Below are positions 26,506 to 35,054 of a stretch of DNA of 46,087 nt, one piece after another. Position numbers and translations under genes: made by a program. Below the pieces are notes generated by a model, which worked only from the letters and a program-made list of their open reading frames with translations, was not told where the DNA came from and made no database searches. The stretch's first letter is position 1. Every line of letters begins with the position of its first letter. The DNA comes from a virus, in IMG/VR virus record IMGVR_UViG_3300033182_000744, positions 1 to 46,087 of that record, one strand, 5' to 3'.

Positions 26506-28438
26506 TTAAGAACATATTTTGTAGTTGTTTGATAAGTTTTGGTAAAGATGTCGGGTCAATGAATGACGCGTCTTTACCATACATAGTTTGGAAGTTCTGT
26601 TTTTCACTCGGGGTATTGTAACCATCATCGGTGATAAAGAACGATAAGACAGTATAACCATTTTTTCTCAATGTGTCAACTTGTTTTTTAGTCTGTTTAA
26701 CCGCAGGTTCTCCACCATAACTCTCAAAGTAAGGAGCACCATCGGAGTAGTTGATGAAGTAGGTTTTGAGAGCATCACTACCTGTGGGTAGTTGTTTCAT
26801 AATAGATTCAAAACATAAACCTTCAGGGGTCAATCCGTTCCACACGAACCGTCCAAAGTGTTTTTTAATGTCTTTCATTGTTTGTTTCCGTGAATCATAC
26901 GCAACCCACATCACAGGTTTTTGTTCCATTCCGAAATTTTCCGTGTATCTGAAAGAGATTTGGACATCAATGTTGGTCATAGAAGCCATTTGAGCAATCG
27001 CGACTGCACTAATCAGGGAGTTTCTAAACTTACTCCCCGACATACTACCACTACCATCAATGGATAAGTGTAAGAAAGCATCAGAGTGTTTCTCTATAAT
27101 ACTTTGGTGAAATATGTTGTAGTCACCCGCACCAACAGCGTGTAATCTTCGTTTCTCAATCCGTCCTTTCTTTTGTCGGTTGATGTCGGTTTGAGTTTCA
27201 CGGTTTCTGATTTGGAGTTTCTTACCCAATTTCTTACCAAGTAAAATACCCTCTCTAACCTCATTCTCGTGATAATCTCTCATATGTATAGACTTCATAT
27301 TGTCAAACATATTGAAGTTGGACTCGGAAAGACCGTGTAGAACAACTACATCGGTTTTTACTTTATCACCCCAATGATTGTCATACTCAACTTCAACAAC
27401 TTTTGAGGAATCAGATTGTAAAGTTTTTACTGTTTGGGCGAGAGATTTGGAAAGTTTACCTTTCTGAATATCACCTTCTAAAAACTTTTTTTGTTTCTCA
27501 ATCTTTTTACTAAGTTGTTGTTTTTGACGGTCAGTCAGTTCTTCTAACTCCTCTTCTCCCGACTCACCACCACCTTGGGTTGAGTCTTGAGGGGATGATT
27601 CGGAACCACCACCTTGACCATTACCTTGACTGTCGGTTTCAATACCGTTCTCTTTGTTCTCATCTGTTTGTTCTTGGTCACCTGACTCATCATTTTCGGT
27701 GTCAGGTTCTTGTTGGTCAACTTGAATGTTTTTCATAATCAAGTTAAACACCTTGACTGTTGTAGTCAAAGCATCCAATGTTGATTCCATCTTTGGAACT
27801 TGGGAGAAAATCAAGTTGTGAATGGTTCGTAAATCAGGAAGAGCGTCCAAGTCACTATTCTCGTTGACCAAGTTGATGATTCTATTGAAGTAAGATTCAA
27901 GTGTCAATTCTCTGAATTCAGGAGAACGTAGCATCTTATCAATCACTTTGTCGTTGAAGTATCTATCGTAAAGGGATTGATAGTAACCCGTATAGCCGGG
28001 AGAAGTAGTGTAGACATAACGGTCAATACGTCTGTCTTCTATGTAATTTAGAAGTCCTCTAAATTCTTCTCGGTGTTCTAGTAGTTGTTCACGTAACTCA
28101 TCAGTCATCAACCCAAGTCTTTCAATTCTGTCAAATAGATTGGGGAGAAGTGAGAAGTCAGTTAGTTTGATGTGAGACGCTTCGTGAAGGGCTAGACCCA
28201 CAACACTATCAAAGTTTCTTTCATCAATCGTAGACCCAATGACAATCTTATGAGAGTCAGTATAAGAGTCACCTGAATCACGGTACTCAACGGGGATTGA
28301 TTCTTTTGTTAGAATACGAACGAAGTTAGAAATAACACGTTGGTATTTGGCGAGTTTGAGGGGGTCTTTGTCTTTGGTAGATAAATCACCAATGTATTTA
28401 TCATCTAACCAATAAGAAGAGAATAATTGTGAATTCAT
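26495..28438 (-). CDS. Metallopeptidase-motif / VWA-domain protein (CobT-like partner of AAA+ ATPase)
   Basis: A 647-residue protein. An HExxH zinc-peptidase motif (ALHEASHIKL) lies near residue 85. A low-complexity Gln/Glu/Gly stretch runs about 255-310, and a C-terminal von Willebrand A domain has an intact MIDAS DGSGSMS near residue 461 and a later NYSDGAP. VWA proteins with an acidic linker pair with MoxR/CobS AAA+ ATPases, and a matching ATPase lies at 43950-45137. Related pairs occur in T4-like cyanophages, often named CobS/peptidase, with no proven role. The frame extends to a TTG at 28486, but a promoter at 28469-28497 would start transcription near 28462, so I prefer ATG 28438, which is preceded by ACCCTAGACATATG, close to the repeated start-codon element. 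Confidence 0.85.
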   Translation of the reverse strand: MNSQLFSSYWLDDKYIGDLSTKDKDPLKLAKYQRVISNFVRILTKESIPVEYRDSGDSYTDSHKIVIGSTIDERNFDSVVGLALHEASHIKLTDFSLLPNLFDRIERLGLMTDELREQLLEHREEFRGLLNYIEDRRIDRYVYTTSPGYTGYYQSLYDRYFNDKVIDKMLRSPEFRELTLESYFNRIINLVNENSDLDALPDLRTIHNLIFSQVPKMESTLDALTTTVKVFNLIMKNIQVDQQEPDTENDESGDQEQTDENKENGIETDSQGNGQGGGSESSPQDSTQGGGESGEEELEELTDRQKQQLSKKIEKQKKFLEGDIQKGKLSKSLAQTVKTLQSDSSKVVEVEYDNHWGDKVKTDVVVLHGLSESNFNMFDNMKSIHMRDYHENEVREGILLGKKLGKKLQIRNRETQTDINRQKKGRIEKRRLHAVGAGDYNIFHQSIIEKHSDAFLHLSIDGSGSMSGSKFRNSLISAVAIAQMASMTNIDVQISFRYTENFGMEQKPVMWVAYDSRKQTMKDIKKHFGRFVWNGLTPEGLCFESIMKQLPTGSDALKTYFINYSDGAPYFESYGGEPAVKQTKKQVDTLRKNGYTVLSFFITDDGYNTPSEKQNFQTMYGKDASFIDPTSLPKLIKQLQNMFLNEK

Positions 28439-28468
28439 ATGTCTAGGGTTGTTTCTCATTACATAATT

Positions 28469-28497
28469 AAGATACACAATCCCCAAATCAATGTCAA
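28469..28497 (-). promoter_or_regulatory. Sigma70-like promoter for the VWA-protein gene
   Basis: TTGACA (plus 28492-28497) and TATCTT (plus 28469-28474) separated by exactly 17 bases, with the extended -35 TTGACATTGAT that recurs at 39936 and 45686. It resolves the start codon of the downstream gene. Confidence 0.75.
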
Positions 28498-28506
28498 CAC
28501 TTTTTT

Positions 28507-28695
28507 TTAAATTTTTTCACTAACGTGTTTTACTTCGTATCGGTGCCCTGAATCCGAATTCTTCTGAAACAGTTTTTGGTAGTCCTCTGCATCTTCAATA
28601 CCATCAAAGGTTAATACTTCACCAAACTCATCAATTAAAATAACAGGTAGTTCAATTTCGTAATGTCTTACGTATTTAACGATTATGTAACTCAT
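28507..28695 (-). CDS. Hypothetical protein (62 aa)
   Basis: A small alpha/beta protein (MSYIIVKYVRHYEIELPVIL) with a C-terminal helix (DYQKLFQKNSDSGHRYEVKH). It stands alone between the tRNA and the promoter of the VWA gene. The leader is a run of ATATGT-like repeats. No family recognised. Confidence 0.6.
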   Translation of the reverse strand: MSYIIVKYVRHYEIELPVILIDEFGEVLTFDGIEDAEDYQKLFQKNSDSGHRYEVKHVSEKI

Positions 28696-28735
28696 AATAT
28701 ATATGTATATATGTATATTTGTATTTATGTATATA
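28696..28735. repeat. AT-rich low-complexity leader (ATATGT-like units)
   Basis: About 40 bases of alternating TATATG/TATTTG units between the tRNA 3' end and the 62-residue gene. It may simply be an unstructured leader or tRNA-processing spacer. Confidence 0.6.
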
Positions 28736-28811
28736 TGGTACTCGGTACGGGATTTGAACCCGTGTGTCCGCTGTGAAAGAGCGACATCCTAGACCCCTAG
28801 ATGAACCGAGC
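28736..28811 (-). tRNA. tRNA-Glu (anticodon TTC)
   Basis: A 76-base cloverleaf on the minus strand: acceptor GCTCGGT pairs with ACCGAGT (one G-T wobble at the end), D arm ATCTAGGGGTCTAGGA, anticodon loop CTTTCAC giving TTC, T arm GGGTTCAAATCCC, and the 3' CCA is encoded. Phage tRNAs usually supplement codons used more by the phage than by the host; GAA is frequent in these genes. It lies 8 bases after the 51-residue gene and is probably cut from that transcript. Confidence 0.96.
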
Positions 28812-28819
28812 AAATAATG

Positions 28820-28975
28820 TTAGATATAAAAACTTTTGTGTTTCTCTTTTCTACTATATAACTTTTTAGACGTGTGGGTTTGTTGAGTCATCTTCTTACC
28901 GATATGATGTCTAACTTCACCTTGTGTCATAGATGACCACGTTGATTTTTGTTGATATTTGTTTTTACGTTTCAT
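28820..28975 (-). CDS. Small basic phage protein (51 aa)
   Basis: A 51-codon frame, MKRKNKYQQKSTWSSMTQGE, then VRHHIGKKMTQQTH and a Lys-rich end. The pattern WS.MTQGEVRH resembles short basic proteins I recall from T4-like marine phages. It has its own sigma70-like promoter just upstream and precedes the tRNA. Function unknown; the charge suggests RNA or DNA binding. Confidence 0.7.
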   Translation of the reverse strand: MKRKNKYQQKSTWSSMTQGEVRHHIGKKMTQQTHTSKKLYSRKEKHKSFYI

Positions 28976-28981
28976 ACTACA

Positions 28982-29010
28982 AAATTACAACAAATAAATA
29001 TGAAAGTCAA
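28982..29010 (-). promoter_or_regulatory. Sigma70-like promoter before the 51-aa gene and tRNA-Glu
   Basis: TTGACT (plus 29005-29010), 17-base spacer, TAATTT (plus 28982-28987). The spacing equals the other promoters of this type; the -10 is weaker. It lies at the end of thyA, so it would separate tRNA expression from the nucleotide operon. Confidence 0.55.
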
Positions 29011-29015
29011 GTAAT

Positions 29016-29825
29016 TTAGTTAGAGAGAGGTGCTTTTATTGTGGAATGTGATTTGTAACCCAATATCTGATAATCAAATTCACCATTAAGTATATCCACA
29101 TTCTCCAAACTTATATCAGGTAATGAAAATGGTGTTCTTCGTATTTGTTCTTTTGCTTGTTCTAAGTGGTTGTTATACAAATGAACGTCTCCTAAATTAC
29201 CAATCAAATGTTCGGGAATCATATTTACTTCTTGTGCGAGTAATAATAGTAGAGTCCCATAAGAAGCTATGTTGAATGGTAATCCTAAAAATGTATCTAC
29301 ACTTCTTTGATTCCACATTAGGGAGATATAACGTACACCCGACCTATCTAATCGTGTATAAACTTGGAATCCATAGTGACACGGTGGTAGGGTCATCTCG
29401 TCCAAATCACCCACATTCCAAGCATTTATCATTAGTCTTCTACTATCGGGGTTTGTTTTAAGTTCGTTGATTAGATTTTGGATTTGGTCAATACCATTCC
29501 AATCTCTCCATTGTTTACCATAGATTGGGCCTAGTGTTCCATCGGTTCTTCCACTCTTTTCATAGTCACCATCCCAAATCTTACAATTGTTATCTCTTAA
29601 ATATTGGATATCAGTTCTTCCTTTTAGAAACCATTTTAGTTCAGTCATCATAGTTTTAACCGCCATCTTCTTTGTAGTCAGTAAAGGGAAACCATCTTGC
29701 ATATTATGACGGACGGTATAACCAAAAATAGATTTAGTACCCGTGCCTGTTCGGTCTGATTTATCCTCTCCATAATCTAAAATGGTTTGTAACAGTTGTT
29801 GATACTGTTTATCTAAATTGTTCAT
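29016..29825 (-). CDS. thyA: Thymidylate synthase (ThyA type)
   Basis: A 269-residue folate-dependent thymidylate synthase converting dUMP to dTMP. Conserved elements: GDKSDRTGTGTKSIFG-like N-terminus (here GEDKSDRTGTGTKSIFG), catalytic Cys149 in LPPCHYGFQ, the RSVDTFLGLPFNIASYG region and the C-terminal YKSHSTIKAPLSN. Full length and intact. It overlaps the glycosyltransferase gene by 17 bases and ends an operon with NrdB and NrdA, so the products together raise dNTP and especially dTTP supply during replication. Confidence 0.97.
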   Translation of the reverse strand: MNNLDKQYQQLLQTILDYGEDKSDRTGTGTKSIFGYTVRHNMQDGFPLLTTKKMAVKTMMTELKWFLKGRTDIQYLRDNNCKIWDGDYEKSGRTDGTLGPIYGKQWRDWNGIDQIQNLINELKTNPDSRRLMINAWNVGDLDEMTLPPCHYGFQVYTRLDRSGVRYISLMWNQRSVDTFLGLPFNIASYGTLLLLLAQEVNMIPEHLIGNLGDVHLYNNHLEQAKEQIRRTPFSLPDISLENVDILNGEFDYQILGYKSHSTIKAPLSN

Positions 29826-30726
29826 ATAATTGTAAGTATTTATCTACGGACTGTTCTATTGTTAAATTATCTTTTATGTACTGTCTACCAAAATCTCCTA
29901 AACGATAATCGTACTTTGATAGTTCTTCTATAATATCATCATCGGTAAAAACTTTATTAGTATATCTACCACTACAATTGTTTTGTATAAAGTAATCAAT
30001 ATTTTTATCAGTTACAATTCCATCACCGATAGAACCTTTATCAATGTAACCTCTATCGTCTAAAATGAAAACAACCCTACCACAACTCATAGCTTCATAT
30101 ACACCACGACCAATGGTTATCACTAAATCCACTTCGTTTATTTTATCTTCTACATTAAAAACAGGATTGTGATGTTTTTGGTGATATATAAACTCTATAC
30201 CTAACCTATCAAATATATTACGTAATCTTTCATTTAGATTAGAGTTGTGTGATAGTGATAATACTTTTTTTAATTGTTTATTTATTTTTGTTATTGGTTT
30301 AAACCGTTCTGTGTTTATCCCATTACCAATTATAGTAGAATTAAACCCTAATGACTTGGCGTGGTCATATACTTCTTTTGTAATAGAAACAAAATAATCT
30401 GCCATATCTAGGGGTTGTTCTTCTTCAACATACGACCCGTGAAGTGTATGAATTCTAAATCCTTTAGCAGAATCAATATTATATAAAGTTGTGTGTTGAG
30501 AAGACAATACCAAATCATAAGTTTTAGATGGTAATGTTGGATGATAAAACGGTATGTTTTGCTCTATTAGTTTTTCTTCAGTTAGTAAACAACTACCATC
30601 TTCACGAGAGTATGCAAACGTATCAACATTGTAACCTCGTCTGATTAGTTCTTGTATAAGGGCGTAGGAGTAACTTTCACTACCCCCAACACCCGACAAA
30701 GAACCAACAGCTACCAATACATCCAT
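29809..30726 (-). CDS. GT-B (family 4-like) glycosyltransferase
   Basis: A 305-residue glycosyltransferase. The N-terminal loop GSLSGVGGSESYSYALIQEL is typical of GT4 enzymes. The inter-domain region has IIGNGINTERFKP, and the C-terminal donor-binding domain has EAMSCGRVVFILDD in place of the usual E.ma.G.PvV. It could glucosylate modified DNA bases, as in T4, or modify host surface glycan or virion proteins. Its place between nrdA and thyA, sharing their transcript, hints at a nucleotide/DNA-related role, but the sugar acceptor is not readable from sequence. Confidence 0.85.
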   Translation of the reverse strand: MDVLVAVGSLSGVGGSESYSYALIQELIRRGYNVDTFAYSREDGSCLLTEEKLIEQNIPFYHPTLPSKTYDLVLSSQHTTLYNIDSAKGFRIHTLHGSYVEEEQPLDMADYFVSITKEVYDHAKSLGFNSTIIGNGINTERFKPITKINKQLKKVLSLSHNSNLNERLRNIFDRLGIEFIYHQKHHNPVFNVEDKINEVDLVITIGRGVYEAMSCGRVVFILDDRGYIDKGSIGDGIVTDKNIDYFIQNNCSGRYTNKVFTDDDIIEELSKYDYRLGDFGRQYIKDNLTIEQSVDKYLQLYEQFR

Positions 30727-32433
30727 CTAGCCCTCACACGCAATACAAACTAAATCGTTCATATTAAGTTTCTTTCTAGCAAACGCTTGAGCAGAGTTCA
30801 TTGAGTGTTGATAGTATAATGTTTTAACTCCCAACTTCCACGCATCAATCAACAATTTGTTTATATCTTTTGTTGGCATATCAGGTGAAATCATCAAATT
30901 CAATGACTGTGATTGGTCAATATAATCTTGACGGATTGCGGCTTGATTGATAATAGATGATTGGTTTATTTCTGCAAACGTTCTAAACACTTCTTTTTGT
31001 TCGTCTGTCAAAAAGTCTAAATGTTGAACCGACCCATCTTGTTCTTTAATACTATTCCAAACTTCTTTTGTATCTTTACCAAGTTCTTTTAATAGTTTTT
31101 TAAGAACAGGATTCCTTACAGTAACTTTCATTTTTGCTAAGTCTTTGACATAACAGTTACTGAATAATGGTTCTATGGATTGAGATACTTGACCTAAAAT
31201 AAAAGCAGATGAAGTCGTAGGTGCAATAGCATTTAAGGTTACATTACGTCTACCATATCCCTTTAAGTATTCAGGTTCACCAAACATACGGGCTAATTCT
31301 TTAGAAGCATAATATGATTTCTCTTGTATTAAACTAAATACTTCTACATTTAGTCTAGCAGTATCTCGGGAGTCAAACGGTAATCCTTTGGACTGTAACA
31401 ATGAATGCCAACCCAATACACCCAATCCTAATGCTCGTTGTCGGGTAGCAAAGTTATATGCTTTTTCCATAAATCCAAAAGCACGTTCACCTTCTTTGGT
31501 TCCATTGTCACGGAGTGTTTCTAACTTGGTACAAAACTCTGTGTTGACTGCGTCTAAAAAGAATGTTAAAACTTCTACCGCGTCTGTATTCTTCCATTCA
31601 TCATAATGTAATAAGTTCATAGAAGAAAGAACACAAACAAATGATTCTTCACCTGAATTGTGAAGTGCAATTTCTGAACAAAGGTTTGAGTTGTAGATTG
31701 TTGCACCTTTATCTTTATATACATCTACGGTGTTGTTATTCATCGTGTCGTGGAACATAATGTAAGGATAGCCAATCTCACCTCGTCTTTGAATTACTTT
31801 AGCCCAAATCGCTCTCTTTTCACTATCCCCACCAATCATTTCTTCCATAAACTTATCGGTTACGGTGACTGCGTGGGTGAGGTCTTGGATAGGAGCACCT
31901 TCGGTTCCAATATCCAAAAACTCCATAATGTCGGGATGTTCTATGGGTAGGTATGGAGAGAATCTACCTCTACGAGTTGAACCTTGTGATATGTTATCTA
32001 CTACCGCCTCAAACAGATTCATAAAGTGAACCGCGCCGGGCGCCAATCCATTGTCCGTAACAGGTTCTCCTCTACCTCTAATGTTTCCAAAGTAACCCGA
32101 TGTCCCACCACCCATCTTACTCATCTCACCAACTTCTGCTGACGTATAAAGTATTGACTCAATATTATCTTGGATGTTAGAACCAAAACAAGAAACAGGT
32201 AATCCTCTTTTCTTTCCAAAGTTCGCCCATACAGGGGATGATAAAGAAAACCAACCTCTACTCATATAGTCGTAAAACTTATTTGAGAATCCTTCTATCT
32301 CTAATATCTTTTCTGCGTGGTCTGCTATTGTTTTTATTCGTTCTTCTGCGGATTCACCTTCACTTAAATATCCACGTTGTAAAAAGGTTATAGACTCCTT
32401 TGTGAGCCAATCAAAAGGTTTTCTTTCGGTCAT
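30727..32433 (-). CDS. nrdA: Class I ribonucleotide reductase large subunit
   Basis: A 568-residue catalytic subunit reducing ribonucleoside diphosphates. The catalytic residues are present: Cys82 in PVSCFGSN, the N-x-C-x-E set in NSNLCSEI (N250, C252, E254), the partner Cys267 in SFVCVLSSMNL, the Tyr pair in LYYQHSMNS, and a C-terminal redox CxxC in VCIACEG. It is short for NrdA because it has no N-terminal ATP-cone; the protein starts directly at the ten-stranded barrel domain. That regulatory domain is instead on NrdB, the gene before it. The spacing to NrdB is 20 bases. Confidence 0.96.
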   Translation of the reverse strand: MTERKPFDWLTKESITFLQRGYLSEGESAEERIKTIADHAEKILEIEGFSNKFYDYMSRGWFSLSSPVWANFGKKRGLPVSCFGSNIQDNIESILYTSAEVGEMSKMGGGTSGYFGNIRGRGEPVTDNGLAPGAVHFMNLFEAVVDNISQGSTRRGRFSPYLPIEHPDIMEFLDIGTEGAPIQDLTHAVTVTDKFMEEMIGGDSEKRAIWAKVIQRRGEIGYPYIMFHDTMNNNTVDVYKDKGATIYNSNLCSEIALHNSGEESFVCVLSSMNLLHYDEWKNTDAVEVLTFFLDAVNTEFCTKLETLRDNGTKEGERAFGFMEKAYNFATRQRALGLGVLGWHSLLQSKGLPFDSRDTARLNVEVFSLIQEKSYYASKELARMFGEPEYLKGYGRRNVTLNAIAPTTSSAFILGQVSQSIEPLFSNCYVKDLAKMKVTVRNPVLKKLLKELGKDTKEVWNSIKEQDGSVQHLDFLTDEQKEVFRTFAEINQSSIINQAAIRQDYIDQSQSLNLMISPDMPTKDINKLLIDAWKLGVKTLYYQHSMNSAQAFARKKLNMNDLVCIACEG

Positions 32434-32453
32434 TGTATATAATAATTAAATTG

Positions 32454-33701
32454 TTAAAATAAATCGTCTGATGTAATAGACTTTTGACGTTTGAAATAAT
32501 TGATACTACGTTTGTTAAAGAAGTCCGTATGTTTAGTAGCAAGGATTTCATCATCAAACCATTCAGTATTTTCTAATAACGTTTCATCTACCTTAAAGAT
32601 TCCATCAATACCAATACTTTCTAATGAAGTATTAAAACGGTATTTGATAAACTCCAAGGTTTCTTGTTTAGTGAGGAAGTCCAAATCACCCTCCTCAAAC
32701 ATCCACTCCACTATATCTGACTCTGCGTCAAATGCGTCAATGGTTGCGTCAATAATATCTGAAACTAATTCATCCGACCACCACGATGGATTTTCTGATT
32801 TAATTAAGTTGACCAAATCAAATCCAAACTCTGCGTGTATCTTTTCTTCTTTGGATGTAGCTTCAACTGCGTTACTGATTCCTTTTAACACGTTCTTGTG
32901 TTTGTTAAAAGCCATAATCACTAAAAATTGAGAAAACAATGATACGTTCTCCACGAACATAGAGAATAGTATAACGGTCTCAAAGTATTCTTTGTTTTCT
33001 AATACACTTGAATTAGCAATAGACTTCTCTAAATACTTTACACGTTTACGGATGGCAGGAACTTGTAGTAAGGTTTCAAACTCTTTGTTGAGTCCTAACA
33101 CTTTGATTAGATTGGAGTATGCGTCTGCGTGTCTAACTTCTGATTCTGCAAATGTAGCTCCAACGTTTCCAATCTCGGGTTTAGGCATCTTCTTGTAAAT
33201 GTCACCCCAAAAAGTTTTTACCGCTACTTCTATTTGAGAAATAGCCAACATCGCACGTTTTACCGCAGTCTGTTCTTTGTGTGATAAGTTTACTTTAAAG
33301 TCCTGAATATCACTTGTAAAGTTAAACTCGGTATGAACCCAATAGGAATGTCTAATCGCGTCTACGTAGTCGTTTAACTGTGGATATTCGTAGGGTTTTA
33401 GATTAGTTCTCTTGTTAAAGATATTGGGTCGGTGTTTATCTCTATAAAGGATATATGATTTTGCTACATCATTCAACCCAATATTCATCAACTCGTTTTC
33501 AACCAAGTCGTGTATATTATCAACGGTTGGGTTTTCTATCTCACCGTTCCATAGTTGAATGGTTACATTGGATGACACAGAAGATGCCATATATTCATTG
33601 ACATCACCCACTTCTTCCATTGCTTTTAGAACGGCTCGGGTTATTTTTTCAGGTTGGAATAATTCTTTTTCAGCGTTTCGTTTAATAACGTATTGTAGCA
33701 T
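32454..33701 (-). CDS. nrdB: Ribonucleotide reductase small subunit with N-terminal ATP-cone
   Basis: A 415-residue radical-generating subunit. Residues 1 to about 90 are an ATP-cone (YVIKRNAEKELFQPEKITRA, then AKSYILYRDKHR), the allosteric on/off domain usually found on NrdA. The ferritin-like core carries the metal ligands E158, E188/H191 (SEVRH), E251 and E286/H289 (EEKIHAEF), and Tyr195 is at the position of the E. coli radical tyrosine (E-x2-H-x3-Y). ATP-cones on NrdB were described in Leeuwenhoekiella blandensis, a marine flavobacterium, so host-lineage origin is plausible. Overall activity control by dATP would then act through this subunit. Metal identity and radical type are not readable here. 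Confidence 0.95.
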   Translation of the reverse strand: MLQYVIKRNAEKELFQPEKITRAVLKAMEEVGDVNEYMASSVSSNVTIQLWNGEIENPTVDNIHDLVENELMNIGLNDVAKSYILYRDKHRPNIFNKRTNLKPYEYPQLNDYVDAIRHSYWVHTEFNFTSDIQDFKVNLSHKEQTAVKRAMLAISQIEVAVKTFWGDIYKKMPKPEIGNVGATFAESEVRHADAYSNLIKVLGLNKEFETLLQVPAIRKRVKYLEKSIANSSVLENKEYFETVILFSMFVENVSLFSQFLVIMAFNKHKNVLKGISNAVEATSKEEKIHAEFGFDLVNLIKSENPSWWSDELVSDIIDATIDAFDAESDIVEWMFEEGDLDFLTKQETLEFIKYRFNTSLESIGIDGIFKVDETLLENTEWFDDEILATKHTDFFNKRSINYFKRQKSITSDDLF

Positions 33702-33796
33702 ATATCTCTTTGATTATAGGTTTTTTGGAATGAGTAAATAAATAGAATATATATTGGGATTGTAGAATAGAATATTAGATTTTTTACATAAAATCT

Positions 33797-33964
33797 TTAC
33801 TCTGTTTCTGGCCCATATACTTTTCTAAAGTCCTCATCCTCTTCTAACCTTTTCTCAAAGTCTTCTCGGGATAGTGGAGTATCCAAGTCCCATAGATAAA
33901 CTCTACAATAAGACTCGTATGCAATATCCATCGCTGATTGTTCTTCGTACTTTATGTTATTCAT
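33797..33964 (-). CDS. Hypothetical acidic protein (55 aa)
   Basis: A small acidic, helical protein (MNNIKYEEQSAMDIAYESYC) ending DEDFRKVYGPETE. I start at ATG 33964, as the earlier in-frame start is not ATG. It overlaps the MazG gene by 8 bases and is the last gene of that operon. Not recognised. Confidence 0.6.
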   Translation of the reverse strand: MNNIKYEEQSAMDIAYESYCRVYLWDLDTPLSREDFEKRLEEDEDFRKVYGPETE

Positions 33965-34289
33965 CTTTAACAAATACACCTCCTTCTAGTTTTCCTGTTC
34001 GTCCTTTGATTTCGTTGTAAGCTGCCAAAAGACATTCGGTTGGTGTGTATCCTAACTGACCTGCCAATATAATTAGAGTCACAAAGGAATCACCAATACC
34101 ATCTTTAAGTTCGGGTTGATTGTCTTTGAGTAAAGCACCTGCAGTCTCTCCAACTTCTTCCAAAACTTTTAACATTTGTTTTGGTGTGTTTTCTTGTTGG
34201 AGAATACCTTTGTCGTCTGCCCACTCAAGTGTTTTTTGTATTAATGTATCAAATGATACGTCATCAAATAGTTCTAGTTGTTCGTTCAT
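33957..34289 (-). CDS. mazG: MazG-like nucleotide pyrophosphohydrolase
   Basis: A 110-residue MazG-family enzyme: KQMLKVLEEVGETAGALLKD provides the E-x2-E-type magnesium site and IGDSFVTLIILAGQLG the second acidic helix (conserved GD). MazG cleaves NTP or dNTP to NMP and pyrophosphate; phage homologues were proposed to lower (p)ppGpp or adjust dNTP pools. I start at ATG 34289, where the ATG overlaps the upstream stop (ATGA); an ATG 9 bases earlier is also possible. It sits in a nucleotide-related operon with a DUF1599 protein. Confidence 0.88.
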   Translation of the reverse strand: MNEQLELFDDVSFDTLIQKTLEWADDKGILQQENTPKQMLKVLEEVGETAGALLKDNQPELKDGIGDSFVTLIILAGQLGYTPTECLLAAYNEIKGRTGKLEGGVFVKDE

Positions 34290-34630
34290 TTTGCCCATTT
34301 ACCTCGTTTTACAAGTTGTGATATTACACCATATACTGATAAGTCTTGTAATGTATCATCTATACTCTCACCAACCTCATCGGGTTGTCCTAATACTACA
34401 AGTTGTTTGATACGTTGTATCTTATCATTCATACGGAAAAATAAACCTGTCAATGATACTTTTACATCGTCAGGTGTTTCTAGTTTAGTTCCTACTGATA
34501 TATTACCCGGCCCATAATTTCTTTGTTTCTTACAGAAGGTTTCATACATCTCTTGTTGGATGTTCTTGAACTCTTCCATCATTTCGGGATAGAGTCGTTC
34601 ACAGTATTCTATTGCTGTTTCTTCGTTCAT
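34286..34630 (-). CDS. DUF1599 / nucleotide-modification-associated protein
   Basis: A 114-residue protein with the DUF1599 pattern: CKKQRNYGPGNISV, then LFFRMNDKIQRIKQLV and a final DDTLQDLSVYGVISQLVKRG. This family often lies next to thymidylate-synthase or base-modification genes and was named nucleotide modification-associated. The helical fold is akin to MazG-like all-alpha NTP hydrolases. Its coupling to mazG (4-base overlap) supports a dNTP-pool role. Confidence 0.82.
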   Translation of the reverse strand: MNEETAIEYCERLYPEMMEEFKNIQQEMYETFCKKQRNYGPGNISVGTKLETPDDVKVSLTGLFFRMNDKIQRIKQLVVLGQPDEVGESIDDTLQDLSVYGVISQLVKRGKWAK

Positions 34631-34863
34631 CCTTTTAGTAGTTGTTTCATAATTTCTTTGTCTTCTTCGGTTTGTTTTGGAAAATCGTGAGAATGTTCAA
34701 ACGCATCGTCAATGGAATCAGGGTGGAATCCAATGGAATGTGCTAACCTGATACACATTGTATGAAATTCGTAAATGTCCAAATCTTGGGAAATAGTAAA
34801 TTCTACTTTACTAGCCTCAGAAATGAAATCATCTTGTTCTAGTTCGTATATTAGTTTTGCCAT
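34627..34863 (-). CDS. Hypothetical acidic protein (78 aa)
   Basis: A small acidic protein (MAKLIYELEQDDFISEASKV) with a His-containing helix (YEFHTMCIRLAHSIGFHPDS). Overlaps of 4 bases with the next gene and 1 with the previous one mark it as part of the operon. No known family. Confidence 0.65.
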   Translation of the reverse strand: MAKLIYELEQDDFISEASKVEFTISQDLDIYEFHTMCIRLAHSIGFHPDSIDDAFEHSHDFPKQTEEDKEIMKQLLKG

Positions 34864-35054
34864 TATAAACGTTGTTTTATGTTAATGTAAAGTCCCCTGA
34901 TAAATCCAATGATAAATGAAACCACGGGTAGGGGCCATAAAAATATGTTTATGACTATGAGACCTCGTGAGAGTTTATCAGGGTTGTATTTTTCTATCAA
35001 CCTATTATACAGAAATCCTACCAATAGGTATTCTAAAATATATAAAAAAATCAT
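34863..35054 (-). CDS. Small two-helix membrane protein (63 aa)
   Basis: A 63-residue protein with hydrophobic helices at about 1-16 (MIFLYILEYLLVGFLY) and 32-55 (LIVINIFLWPLPVVSFIIGF), joined by a polar loop. Probably an inner-membrane protein. Possible roles include immunity or envelope change, but nothing in the sequence decides. Confidence 0.62.
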   Translation of the reverse strand: MIFLYILEYLLVGFLYNRLIEKYNPDKLSRGLIVINIFLWPLPVVSFIIGFIRGLYINIKQRL

